DNA of 64,000 nt from Leucobacter allii (lineage in GTDB: Bacteria; Actinomycetota; Actinomycetes; Actinomycetales; Microbacteriaceae): positions 2,542,001 to 2,606,000 of the forward strand of contig NZ_CP095045.1 in the NCBI RefSeq assembly GCF_022919155.1, in the 5' to 3' direction. Shown one piece after another: positions 35,789 to 43,105 of this stretch (position 1 is its first letter; each line of letters begins with the position of its first letter). A model generated the notes under the pieces. The model saw nothing but the letters and a program-made list of their open reading frames with translations. It did no database searches and was not told the DNA's origin. A program made the position numbers and the translations under genes.

Positions 35789-36170
35789 CGAGACCACGCC
35801 CACCGCGGCGAAGGACGACGCCCCCGGCGAGACCCTCGAGCATGTCGAGGTCCCCGACCAGGACGAGGAGTCCCGCTTGGCCACGCACAAGGACCCGACC
35901 CTCACCAGTGAGCCCGAGAGGCCGATTCCCGCCGGACACTCCCGCGTGGAATGGGTGCGGCCTACCGACCTGGCCGCCCGCGCCGGCACCCGCGTGATGG
36001 AACGCGGGCAGGACCTGAACCAGCAGCTGATGAGCGCGGTCAAGGAAGCCGCCCGCGAGCAGCGGGACACGCTGCGGCAGCGCCTGGCCGCTCGCAGCTC
36101 CGACGTCTCCGTGACCGGTCCGGAGCGCACCGGCGTGCGCACGCCCGGGCGAGAGGGGGTGAGCCGGTGA
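35763..36170 (+). CDS. Small acidic protein of the conjugative module
   Basis: 135 aa. The N-terminal half is acidic and disordered (Pro/Thr/Asp/Glu-rich). The C-terminal half carries RVEWVRPTDLAARAGTRVME and a helical Gln/Arg-rich segment (QLMSAVKEAAREQRDTLRQR). It starts inside the end of the DUF2637 gene, so it is translated with it. Unknown function. Confidence 0.6.
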   Translation: MSPTPTSPDETTPTAAKDDAPGETLEHVEVPDQDEESRLATHKDPTLTSEPERPIPAGHSRVEWVRPTDLAARAGTRVMERGQDLNQQLMSAVKEAAREQRDTLRQRLAARSSDVSVTGPERTGVRTPGREGVSR

Positions 36171-36401
36171 CCACATCTCGGTCCGGCACTCGTCTGGGTG
36201 CCGACTGACCCGGGCCCCTCCCTTTCACGACCACCGAGACCGCGCCCACGCACCGCGCGTGGTGACGCGGATCGACCACTCACCGGGACTCCGTGCGGGT
36301 GCCCGGACGGGCACCGCTGTGCCTTCTGGCTGACCTCTCCCTTCTGGCCGACAGGGGTCCGTACCTGACGGATACCACCAACACATGCTGAGGGAGTCGC
36401 C
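36171..36401. other. Intergenic region before the IS-interrupted gene
   Basis: About 230 bp containing small inverted repeats (CCACGC/GCGTGG; GGTGCCC/GGGCACC) and, at 36359-36367, the CCGTACCTG element that also precedes the genes at 30979 and 32560. Likely promoter region. Confidence 0.4.
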
Positions 36402-36569
36402 ATGAGCACCAACGCACCCTTGACCCCCGATGGCCGAGCACCCGGAGAGGGCGTGGACTTCACCACCCCCGACGGACTGCGGCAGGTCATCGAAGAACTC
36501 ATCGCCTCCGATGCCTGGTCGACCAGCCCGGTCGCTGCCGAGCTGATGGTCTACGCGACCACGAAGTAC
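36402..36569 (+). pseudogene. Conjugative-module gene truncated by IS insertion
   Basis: The first 56 codons (MSTNAPLTPDGRAPGEGVDF ... LRQVIEELIASDAWSTSPVA ... ELMVYATTKYG) read as a normal soluble protein start with a GAGGGAG Shine-Dalgarno. The frame runs straight into the left terminal repeat of the IS3-family element. The remaining 3' part is not found on the other side of the element, so sequence was lost as well as interrupted. Confidence 0.7.
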
Positions 36570-36630
36570 GGGTCTGCTGAGGGTTTTGTTGAGTCCTTGA
36601 TTGCATCGCTCAGAGTGCGGTGCTGGAAAG

Positions 36631-36933
36631 ATGAGGACCATGCCCATCAGGAACTACAGCGACGAGTTCAAACGCGACGCGGTCGCGCTCGTGGAATCGG
36701 GCGTCGCGCAGAAACAAGTCTCGAGAGACCTCGGGATCTCACGGTCAGCGATCCAAGCCTGGGTACGGGATGCGAGGTTCCAGTCGCACGGGATCACCCC
36801 ACCAACGGATCCCGCTGAACGGCGCGAGATGACGGCCGCCCTGAAGCGGATCCGCGAACTCGAGCAGGAAAACGAAGTCCTGCGTCGCGCGGCCGCATAT
36901 CTGTCGCAGGTGCATATCACGCCCCCAAAATGA
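36631..36933 (+). CDS. IS3-family transposase OrfA (HTH)
   Basis: 100 aa. MRTMPIRNYSDEFKRDAVAL opens a helix-turn-helix (QKQVSRDLGISRSAIQAWVR), and the C-terminus is a leucine-zipper-like coiled coil (LKRIRELEQENEVLRRAAAY) used for OrfA/OrfAB assembly. The end of the gene (CCCCCAAAATGA) overlaps orfB in the -1 frame, so OrfAB fusion by slippage on the A-run or simple coupling are both possible. Confidence 0.9.
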   Translation: MRTMPIRNYSDEFKRDAVALVESGVAQKQVSRDLGISRSAIQAWVRDARFQSHGITPPTDPAERREMTAALKRIRELEQENEVLRRAAAYLSQVHITPPK

Positions 36934-37814
36934 TCTACCCGCTCGTCCAAGAGCTTGCTGCGACCGGTGCCCGGGTTCGGGTGCCGGTCGCGGTGACGTG
37001 CCGGGTACTGGGGTTCAGCCATCAGGGCTACTACCAATGGTTGTGCCGACCCCAGTCTCCGCGCGAGATCGAGGAAGCGCACCTCATCGGTGTGCTCCGT
37101 GAACTGCATGCTGATGATCCCGAGGGCGGGTACCGGGTCCTTGCTGATGATCTCCACGATCTCGGGTACGAGATCAGTGAGCGGCGCGTGTGGCGGTTAT
37201 GCAAGATCGCTGGCCTGCAGTCCGTCATCTCGAAACGGAAACGCCGCTACAGGGAGGCTGGTGCCCCGGTCGGTGATGATCTCGTGCAGCGCGAGTTCAC
37301 GGCTGACCGTCTAGACGAGAAATGGTTGGTCGATATCACCGAGCATTGGACGGGCGAGGGCAAGCTCTACATGTGCGCGTTCAAGGATGTGTGTTCGAAC
37401 CGGATCGTGGGGTACGCGATCGATAAGCGTATGAAGGCGTCGCTCGCGGTTCGTGCACTCGAGAACGCTCTGTTGCAGCGCGGCTATCCCGAAGGCGTGA
37501 TCGTGCATTCCGATCGTGGGTCTCAGTTTCGGTCTCGGCGTTTCCAAAAGGCGCTGGGGCGGTATCGGCTGCGGGGATCGATGGGTCGTGTGGGTGCGTG
37601 CGGGGATAACGCGGCGATGGAGAGCTTCTTCAGCCTGTTGCAGAAGAACGTTCTCGATCGGCAATCCTGGCGAACCAGGCAGGAACTACGGCTGGCGATC
37701 GTGTCGTGGGTCGAGGGGAAGTATCACCGGAAGCGGCGTCAGCGTCGGCTCGGGAAGCTGACACCGGTCGAGTTCGAAGCCATAATGATGGATGCTGTCG
37801 GTCTGGCGGCATAA
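36930..37814 (+). CDS. IS3-family transposase OrfB (DDE integrase core)
   Basis: 294 aa. N-terminal IS3-type HTH_21 segment (GFSHQGYYQWLCR), then the rve domain: catalytic Asp in WLVDITEHW, Asp in VIVHSDRGSQF and Glu in NAAMESFFSLLQ, all present. The element therefore looks intact and potentially active. Confidence 0.93.
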   Translation: MIYPLVQELAATGARVRVPVAVTCRVLGFSHQGYYQWLCRPQSPREIEEAHLIGVLRELHADDPEGGYRVLADDLHDLGYEISERRVWRLCKIAGLQSVISKRKRRYREAGAPVGDDLVQREFTADRLDEKWLVDITEHWTGEGKLYMCAFKDVCSNRIVGYAIDKRMKASLAVRALENALLQRGYPEGVIVHSDRGSQFRSRRFQKALGRYRLRGSMGRVGACGDNAAMESFFSLLQKNVLDRQSWRTRQELRLAIVSWVEGKYHRKRRQRRLGKLTPVEFEAIMMDAVGLAA

Positions 37815-37870
37815 ACCCCGGACTCAACACAACCTTCAGCAGACCCTCCCGAGGGCCAATGGAGGTTCTC

Positions 37871-39550
37871 ATGACAACGACACCCGCGATCCGGCCCGCA
37901 CCGAGCCTGGACGATCTGCACCTGACCGCGATCACCTATCAACGCGTGTCCACCGCAGAGCAAGCCTCCAAGGGCGGGCGCAGTGAAGGCTTCTCAATCC
38001 CGGCACAGCGGCAGGCCAACCAGCGCAAGGCCGACGACCTCGGCGCGGCCGTCGTCGAAGAATTCGTCGACCCCGGCTACTCCGGGCGCACCCTCAACCG
38101 TCCCGACCTGCAGCGGATGTTCGCCTACATCAAAACCCACCAGGTCACCTACTGCATCGTCCACAAGCTCGACCGGCTCGCCCGCGACCGACTCGTCGAC
38201 CTCGAGATCCAGCGACACCTGATCGAAGCCGGCATCACCCTGGTCTCGGTCACCGAGAGCATCGACGAGACCCCCTCCGGCACGCTCGTGCACGGGGTGA
38301 TGTCCGCGATCTCGGAGTTCTACTCCAAGAACCTCGCCGCCGAGGTCACCAAGGGCCTGACCCAGAAGATCGCCACCGGCGGCACCCCCGGACGCGCACC
38401 ACTGGGCTACCTCAACGTCCGCAAGCTCACCGAGGACGGCCACGAGTACCGCACTGTCGAGGTCGACCCCGAACGGGCCCCGCTGATCCAGTGGGCCTTT
38501 GCCACCTACGCCGCCGGAGACACCTCGGTCGAGAAGATCCTCACCGACCTCACCGCCCGGGGGCTGACGACCGTGGCCACGCCGAAGCGACCGGCCGGCC
38601 CGGTCAGTAAATCGGGGTTCTTCAAGCTCCTGCGCAACCCCTACTACATCGGACAGATCCGCTACAACGGCGCCGTCTACGACGGCAACCACCCACCCAT
38701 CGTTGACACCGAGGTCTGGGAACGCGTGCAACGCCTCCTCGACGTTCGGGCGCGAGCCGACGTGCGCTTCCGCAAGCACGAGCACCCCCTGAAGGGGATC
38801 CTGTACTGCGCGAGCTGCAAGTCGAGGCTGCACCTCGACTTCGCCCGGAACAAGCAGGGCATCCGCTACGCCTACTTCGTGTGCTCTGGCCGTACCAGCA
38901 AGCGCACCACCTGCACCCGGAAGGCCGTTCCCGTCGGCATTGCCGAGCAGCTCGTCGCCACCTGTTACGAGCGCATCGGGATCGGCGAGGACACTTTCAA
39001 GGCCCTCGCGCGGCAGGTCGATGAGGCCTTCGAGGAACGCCTGGCATCGCGCTCTCAGGAACTGGCCGAGCTGACCTCGACCCGCAAGCGACTCGAGTCC
39101 GAGAGCGAGAAGCTCCTGGCCGCGCATTTCGCCGACGCGATCGACCTCGACACCCTCAAGCGGCACCAGGACCGGATCCGTGCAGGGCTCGCGGACATCG
39201 ACCGGAAGCTGGAGAACGACCACGAGCAGTACACGGGCCAGAAGAAGTACCTCGCCAGTGCCATGCAGCTGCTGACCTACTGCGCCACCATGTACCGGCA
39301 GTCCGATGACGAGGCCAAACGGCTGGCGAACCAGGCCTTCTTCGAGAAGATCTACATCGGCGAGGACGAGCAAGCTGTCGCCGAGCTCGCCGAGCCCTTC
39401 AACGAACTCGCCCCCGACACGCTTTCGCATGTCGGGGGTTCGAGTAAGTCAACTACGGTGGATCTGAGGGGAATCGAACCCCTGACCTTCTCATTGCGAA
39501 CGAGACGCGCTACCAACTGCGCCACAGACCCTGACAGCGATCAACTCTAG
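37871..39550 (+). CDS. Large serine recombinase (integrase of the island)
   Basis: 559 aa. The N-terminal resolvase domain has the nucleophile Ser in YQRVST and later the conserved KLDRLARD. It is followed by a recombinase domain (GRAPLGYLN ... LLRNPYYIG), a zinc ribbon (CASCKS ... CSGRTSKRTTC) and a coiled coil (LESESEKLLAAHFADAIDLD region). The last 30 codons (from VDLRGIEPLTFSLRTRRATN) are the antisense of tRNA-Ala, so the natural C-terminus was replaced or extended at the integration junction. ATG 37871 has GGAGG 6 bp upstream; the longer frame begins inside the IS. Confidence 0.92.
   Translation: MTTTPAIRPAPSLDDLHLTAITYQRVSTAEQASKGGRSEGFSIPAQRQANQRKADDLGAAVVEEFVDPGYSGRTLNRPDLQRMFAYIKTHQVTYCIVHKLDRLARDRLVDLEIQRHLIEAGITLVSVTESIDETPSGTLVHGVMSAISEFYSKNLAAEVTKGLTQKIATGGTPGRAPLGYLNVRKLTEDGHEYRTVEVDPERAPLIQWAFATYAAGDTSVEKILTDLTARGLTTVATPKRPAGPVSKSGFFKLLRNPYYIGQIRYNGAVYDGNHPPIVDTEVWERVQRLLDVRARADVRFRKHEHPLKGILYCASCKSRLHLDFARNKQGIRYAYFVCSGRTSKRTTCTRKAVPVGIAEQLVATCYERIGIGEDTFKALARQVDEAFEERLASRSQELAELTSTRKRLESESEKLLAAHFADAIDLDTLKRHQDRIRAGLADIDRKLENDHEQYTGQKKYLASAMQLLTYCATMYRQSDDEAKRLANQAFFEKIYIGEDEQAVAELAEPFNELAPDTLSHVGGSSKSTTVDLRGIEPLTFSLRTRRATNCATDPDSDQL
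39411..39438 (+). terminator. Hairpin inside the 3' end of the recombinase gene
   Basis: CCCCCGACA - 10-nt loop - TGTCGGGGG, a perfect 9-bp stem about 20 bp before the tRNA gene. It may be a terminator carried by the element or part of the recombination site at the junction. Confidence 0.45.
39459..39531 (-). tRNA. tRNA-Ala (anticodon CGC)
   Basis: 73-nt cloverleaf on the minus strand. Acceptor GGGTCTG pairs with CAGATCC (one G-U), D-arm GCGC/GCGC, anticodon stem TCTCG/TGAGA with loop TTCGCAA (anticodon CGC), and T-arm AGGGG-TTCGATTC-CCCT. CCA is not encoded. It is the right boundary of the island; the recombinase frame reads through it in antisense. Confidence 0.93.
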
Positions 39551-39615
39551 CAGCACCGGGGGTGCGAGACGAAATCGGACGGCGTGTCCGCGCGTCCTCC
39601 GCGCGTCGTCTGCGC

Positions 39616-40743
39616 TCAGCCCGCGCTCCGCCGACGTCGGAACGCCGCGTCGAGGTCGGGCGCGCCGACGCTCGTGTCCCCCACGACGCCCATGCGGCGC
39701 AGACGCTCCGCCGCGGCGCGCTGCTCCGCGCTCGCGCGCGCGGCGGGCGCCTGGCGGGGGGCCGCGGCCGCTCGGGGCATCGGCTCGGCGGAGGTCCCGA
39801 CCCCGGCACCGGCGCTCCGCCCGGGGGTGCGCCCGACGCCCCGCCCGTCCGCAACCGCGTCTCGTGACGCCGCCACGCGCTGATCCGCGGTTCCGTCCGC
39901 GGCTCGGGCCGCTCCGCGATCCTCGGCCGCCCGCGCCCGCGAGACCTGCTCCCTGGCTTCGCGCAGCAGCATCGAGTCGGGCTGGTTCTCCTGCGCCCGC
40001 GGCCGCTCCGCGCGCGCCCGGGCGAGCGCCCGGGCCCGCTCGATGCGCTCCGCCGCGGCCCGCTGCGCTTCGGCGTGCACGGCGGCTTGAGCGGCGGCGT
40101 CCTCCTCGGGGGCCGCGCCGTCATCGAACCGCGCCTCCGGAGCCGCCGCGGGCACGGGCACCCGCTCCGCCGGGATCTCGGCGAGCTTCACCCGCCCGGG
40201 GGCGAGCAGCACGAGCGCGCCGCCGGACGCGGCCACCACGAGGCTGCTCCAGATGAGGATCGCGGGGCCGCTGCCGGCCACGGCCGCCCCGAGACCGACG
40301 AACGCGCCGACGACGCCGCACAGCGCTCCGAGCGCCGACACGGCCCGCAGGCGGCGCACGGCGGGGCGCCGCAGCTTCGCCGAGCGCTGCGCCGCCGCCT
40401 GGCGGCGGCGCATCTCCTGCGCGCGGATCTCGGCGCGGAGCTGCTCGGCCTTCGCCTCCGCGAGATCCGCGGCGCGCTCGGCCTGCTGCTGCTTCTGGGC
40501 GGTGCGCAGCAGCTTCTCGTGCGCGAGCGCCTCCTTGGCCGTGGCCTCGAGTCGCACCTCCTGCGGCACCTCGGAGGTCTCGGCGAGGATCCTCAGCGTG
40601 CGCTGCAGCCGCAGCGCGTTGCGCTCCGCCGCGCGGAACTCCCGCCTGCGGGTCCACGCCGGCACGAGCACGGCGGCCCACAGGAGCGCCGCAACCACGA
40701 AGATCACACCGCCACCGAGCACGCCGCCTGTCATGGGGTTCAC
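39616..40743 (-). CDS. GlpR-like membrane protein with long Ala/Arg-rich cytoplasmic region
   Basis: 375 aa. One N-terminal helix (GVLGGGVIFVVAALLWAAVL), a charged coiled-coil region (EALAHEKLLRTAQKQQQAER), two further helices near residues 135-180, then a disordered Ala/Arg-rich tail. Position next to a RimJ-like GNAT and galU mirrors the Rv0992c-Rv0996 order of Mycobacterium tuberculosis, where the last gene encodes the membrane receptor for a gephyrin-like protein linked to division. The moeA-like partner is absent between these genes here. Assignment by context and topology. Confidence 0.65.
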   Translation of the reverse strand: MNPMTGGVLGGGVIFVVAALLWAAVLVPAWTRRREFRAAERNALRLQRTLRILAETSEVPQEVRLEATAKEALAHEKLLRTAQKQQQAERAADLAEAKAEQLRAEIRAQEMRRRQAAAQRSAKLRRPAVRRLRAVSALGALCGVVGAFVGLGAAVAGSGPAILIWSSLVVAASGGALVLLAPGRVKLAEIPAERVPVPAAAPEARFDDGAAPEEDAAAQAAVHAEAQRAAAERIERARALARARAERPRAQENQPDSMLLREAREQVSRARAAEDRGAARAADGTADQRVAASRDAVADGRGVGRTPGRSAGAGVGTSAEPMPRAAAAPRQAPAARASAEQRAAAERLRRMGVVGDTSVGAPDLDAAFRRRRSAG

Positions 40744-40797
40744 TGTACGACGCGGAGCGCGCGCCGGGCATCCGGCGCGCCGCGCGGCCGGCGAAGC

Positions 40798-41415
40798 TCA
40801 GGCTCCCGCGGTCCCGAGCCGCGCGAGCACGCCGCCGACGGCCTCCTCGCGCGTGAGGACGTAGCACTCGTGATCGCGCCACGCGCCGTCGATGTGGATG
40901 TACGACGCGCGCCGCCCTTCGTAGCGCAGCCGCAGCTTCTCGACGACCCGCAGCGACGCCGCGTTCTCGGGCCGGATGCAGATCTCGATGCGATGCAGGC
41001 CGATGACGCCGAAGAGGTAGTCCATGGCGAGCGCCACGGCGACCGGGGTGATGCCCCGACCGGCGACGTGCTGCGACACCCAGTAGCCGATCTGCCCGGC
41101 CTGCAGCGCTCCGCCGCTCAGCTCGGAGGCGCTCAGCTGCCCGACCACCCGGCCGTCGTAGAGCACGACGAACGGGAGGCCGCTGCCGGCGCGCAGCTGC
41201 CGGCGCATCGCGCGGATCGTGGGCCGCATCGACACCGTCCCCGGCACGGGTCCGCGCCCCGAGGGGTGCGTCGCCTCCCAGCGCTGCAGCCAGTCCCGGT
41301 TCGCCTGCAGCAGCCGCCGGAGCGGCTCGGCGTCCCGCGGGCGCACGACCCGCAGCCCGACGCGGCCGGCGACGAGCGGGGTCGGCTCGTTGAGCGGGCG
41401 GCCGAGCGGAGCCAC
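40798..41415 (-). CDS. GNAT N-acetyltransferase, RimJ/RimL type
   Basis: 205 aa. RVGLRVVRPRDAEPLRRLLQ opens the fold; the acetyl-CoA region GQIGYWVSQHVAGRGITPVA and IGLHRIEICIRPENAASLRV are typical of ribosomal-protein-alanine acetyltransferase-like GNATs. It starts 2 bp after the galU stop, so it is co-transcribed. The substrate is probably a protein N-terminus but is not shown. Confidence 0.9.
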   Translation of the reverse strand: MAPLGRPLNEPTPLVAGRVGLRVVRPRDAEPLRRLLQANRDWLQRWEATHPSGRGPVPGTVSMRPTIRAMRRQLRAGSGLPFVVLYDGRVVGQLSASELSGGALQAGQIGYWVSQHVAGRGITPVAVALAMDYLFGVIGLHRIEICIRPENAASLRVVEKLRLRYEGRRASYIHIDGAWRDHECYVLTREEAVGGVLARLGTAGA

Positions 41416-41417
41416 GG

Positions 41418-42359
41418 TCAGGCGGCGCCGGTTCCGGATCCGCGCTGCGCGCGCAGGCGGTCGGCGAACTCGATGATCCAGGAGGAGATCTCCGCGCCGA
41501 GCTCGGCGTGATCGACGCCGAGCAGCACGTTCGCCTTGATCCAGTCGGCCCGATCGCCGGTGTCGTAGCGACGGCCTCGGAAGACCACGCCGTACACGGG
41601 GCCCTCGCCCTTGCCCTCGGCGAGGTGGTTGAGCGCGTCGGTGAGCTGGATCTCCCCGCCGCGCCCGGGCTCGAGCCCGTCGATGATGTCGAAGATCTCG
41701 GGGCGCAGCACGTAGCGGCCGATGACGGCCAGGTTGGACGGCGCGTCCTCGGGCGCGGGCTTCTCGACGAGACCGGTGACCCGCACCACATCGGGATCGT
41801 CCGTGGTCTCGACGGCGGCGCAGCCGTAGAGATGGATCGATTCCTGCGGCACCTCCATGAGGGCGATGACCGTCGCGGAGCGCGCGTCGTGCTCGGCGAT
41901 CATGCGGTCGAGCAGCGGGTCGCGCGCATCGATGAGATCGTCGCCGAGCAGCACCGCGAAGGACTCGTCGCCGACGTGGCGGCGCGCGCAGCCGACCGCG
42001 TGGCCGAGCCCGAGGGGCTGGCCCTGGCGGAGCATGTGGATCTGCGCGAGGTCGCTCGCCTCGTAGACCTTGTCGAGCTTCCCCTCGTCGCCCTTGCGCT
42101 CGAGCGCGAGTTCGAGCTCGGGCACGCTGTCGAAGTGGTTGGAGATGTTCGTCTTGTTGCGTCCGGTGATGATGAGCACGTCGTCGAGCCCGGCCGCCGC
42201 GGCCTCCTCCACCACGTACTGGATCGCGGGCTTGTCCACGATCGGCAGCATCTCCTTCGGCATCGCCTTCGTCGCCGGGAGGAAGCGGGTGCCGAGTCCG
42301 GCGGCCGGCACCACCGCCTTCGTCACCGTGCGCTGAGCGGGGATGTGTGCGTCCGTCAT
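41418..42359 (-). CDS. galU: UTP-glucose-1-phosphate uridylyltransferase
   Basis: 313 aa. The nucleotidyltransferase signature AAGLGTRFLPATKAMPKEML, then IIDGLEPGRGGEIQLTDALN and YDTGDRADWIKAN, are diagnostic for GalU. It makes UDP-glucose for cell-wall and capsule polysaccharides and trehalose. I use ATG 42359 (MTDAHIPAQRTVTKAVVPAA). Divergent from the 5-FTHF cyclo-ligase gene with 74 bp between them. Confidence 0.96.
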   Translation of the reverse strand: MTDAHIPAQRTVTKAVVPAAGLGTRFLPATKAMPKEMLPIVDKPAIQYVVEEAAAAGLDDVLIITGRNKTNISNHFDSVPELELALERKGDEGKLDKVYEASDLAQIHMLRQGQPLGLGHAVGCARRHVGDESFAVLLGDDLIDARDPLLDRMIAEHDARSATVIALMEVPQESIHLYGCAAVETTDDPDVVRVTGLVEKPAPEDAPSNLAVIGRYVLRPEIFDIIDGLEPGRGGEIQLTDALNHLAEGKGEGPVYGVVFRGRRYDTGDRADWIKANVLLGVDHAELGAEISSWIIEFADRLRAQRGSGTGAA

Positions 42360-42433
42360 GGGCTCTAGCCTACTGTCGCGGCGCCGGAACCGCGGTATTC
42401 CGGGCCGCGCAGCGCGGCCCGTAGGCTGGTCCC

Positions 42434-43036
42434 ATGGCGCAGGGCATCCGCGAGGCGAAGCAGGAGATGCGCGCACTCGTGCGCGCGGCCCGGCGCGAGA
42501 TGCCCGCCGCGGCGCAGCGGCTCGCGCGGGATCGCCTCGCCGCACGACTCGCGGGACTCGTCGCCGACGCCGGCGCGGCTCGGGTGAGCTGCTACCTGCC
42601 GCAGCCGGGCGAGGCCGACCCGACGGCCTTCATCTCCTGGGCCGTGGAGCACGGGGTCGAGGTGCTGCTGCCCGTCTCGCTTCCCGGGCATCGGCTCGAC
42701 TGGGCCCTCGCCGGCGATGCCGGGGCGGGCCCCGCCGCCGCACCCGGCCGCCACGGCATCCTGGAGCCGACGGGGCCGCGCCTCGGCGGCGATGCGCTCG
42801 CCTCGGTCGACCTCGCACTGATCCCGGCCTGCGCGGTCGACGCCGCGGGCGTTCGGCTCGGTTGGGGGCTCGGCTACTACGACCGCGCCCTGGCCTCGCT
42901 CGCGGCGGCGGCCGCTCCCCCGCCCGTGTTCGCGATCGTGCACGACGCCGAGCTCGTCGAAGCCCTGCCGCGGGAGCCCCACGACGTGCCGATCGACGGG
43001 GTCGTCACGCCGAGCCGGATCCTGCGCTTCCCCTGA
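42434..43036 (+). CDS. 5-formyltetrahydrofolate cyclo-ligase
   Basis: 200 aa. The ATP/folate-binding motif VRLGWGLGYYDRAL and the N-terminal KQEMRALVRAARREM pattern identify the family (PF01812). It converts 5-formyl-THF to 5,10-methenyl-THF with ATP. Divergent from galU, as in other actinobacteria. Complete, normal length. Confidence 0.93.
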   Translation: MAQGIREAKQEMRALVRAARREMPAAAQRLARDRLAARLAGLVADAGAARVSCYLPQPGEADPTAFISWAVEHGVEVLLPVSLPGHRLDWALAGDAGAGPAAAPGRHGILEPTGPRLGGDALASVDLALIPACAVDAAGVRLGWGLGYYDRALASLAAAAAPPPVFAIVHDAELVEALPREPHDVPIDGVVTPSRILRFP

Positions 43037-43105
43037 TCGCGGCGGGCCCGAGGGCGCCGTCGTGGTGCGCCGCTGCCGGACCCGAGGCCGCTCGGCGCGG
43101 CGCGC

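Larger units (their letters stand above)
36570..37846 (+). mobile_element. IS3-family insertion sequence, 1277 bp
   Basis: Bounded by imperfect terminal inverted repeats of 27 bp (36570-36596 and 37820-37846) matching at 25 positions; they begin GGGTCTGCTGA on the left. It contains orfA and orfB with the DDE transposase. If the true tips are TG...CA, the element spans about 36574-37842. No matching direct target duplication is visible (left flank GAAGTAC, right flank TCCCGAG), which suggests a flanking deletion or recombination after insertion. Confidence 0.88.
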
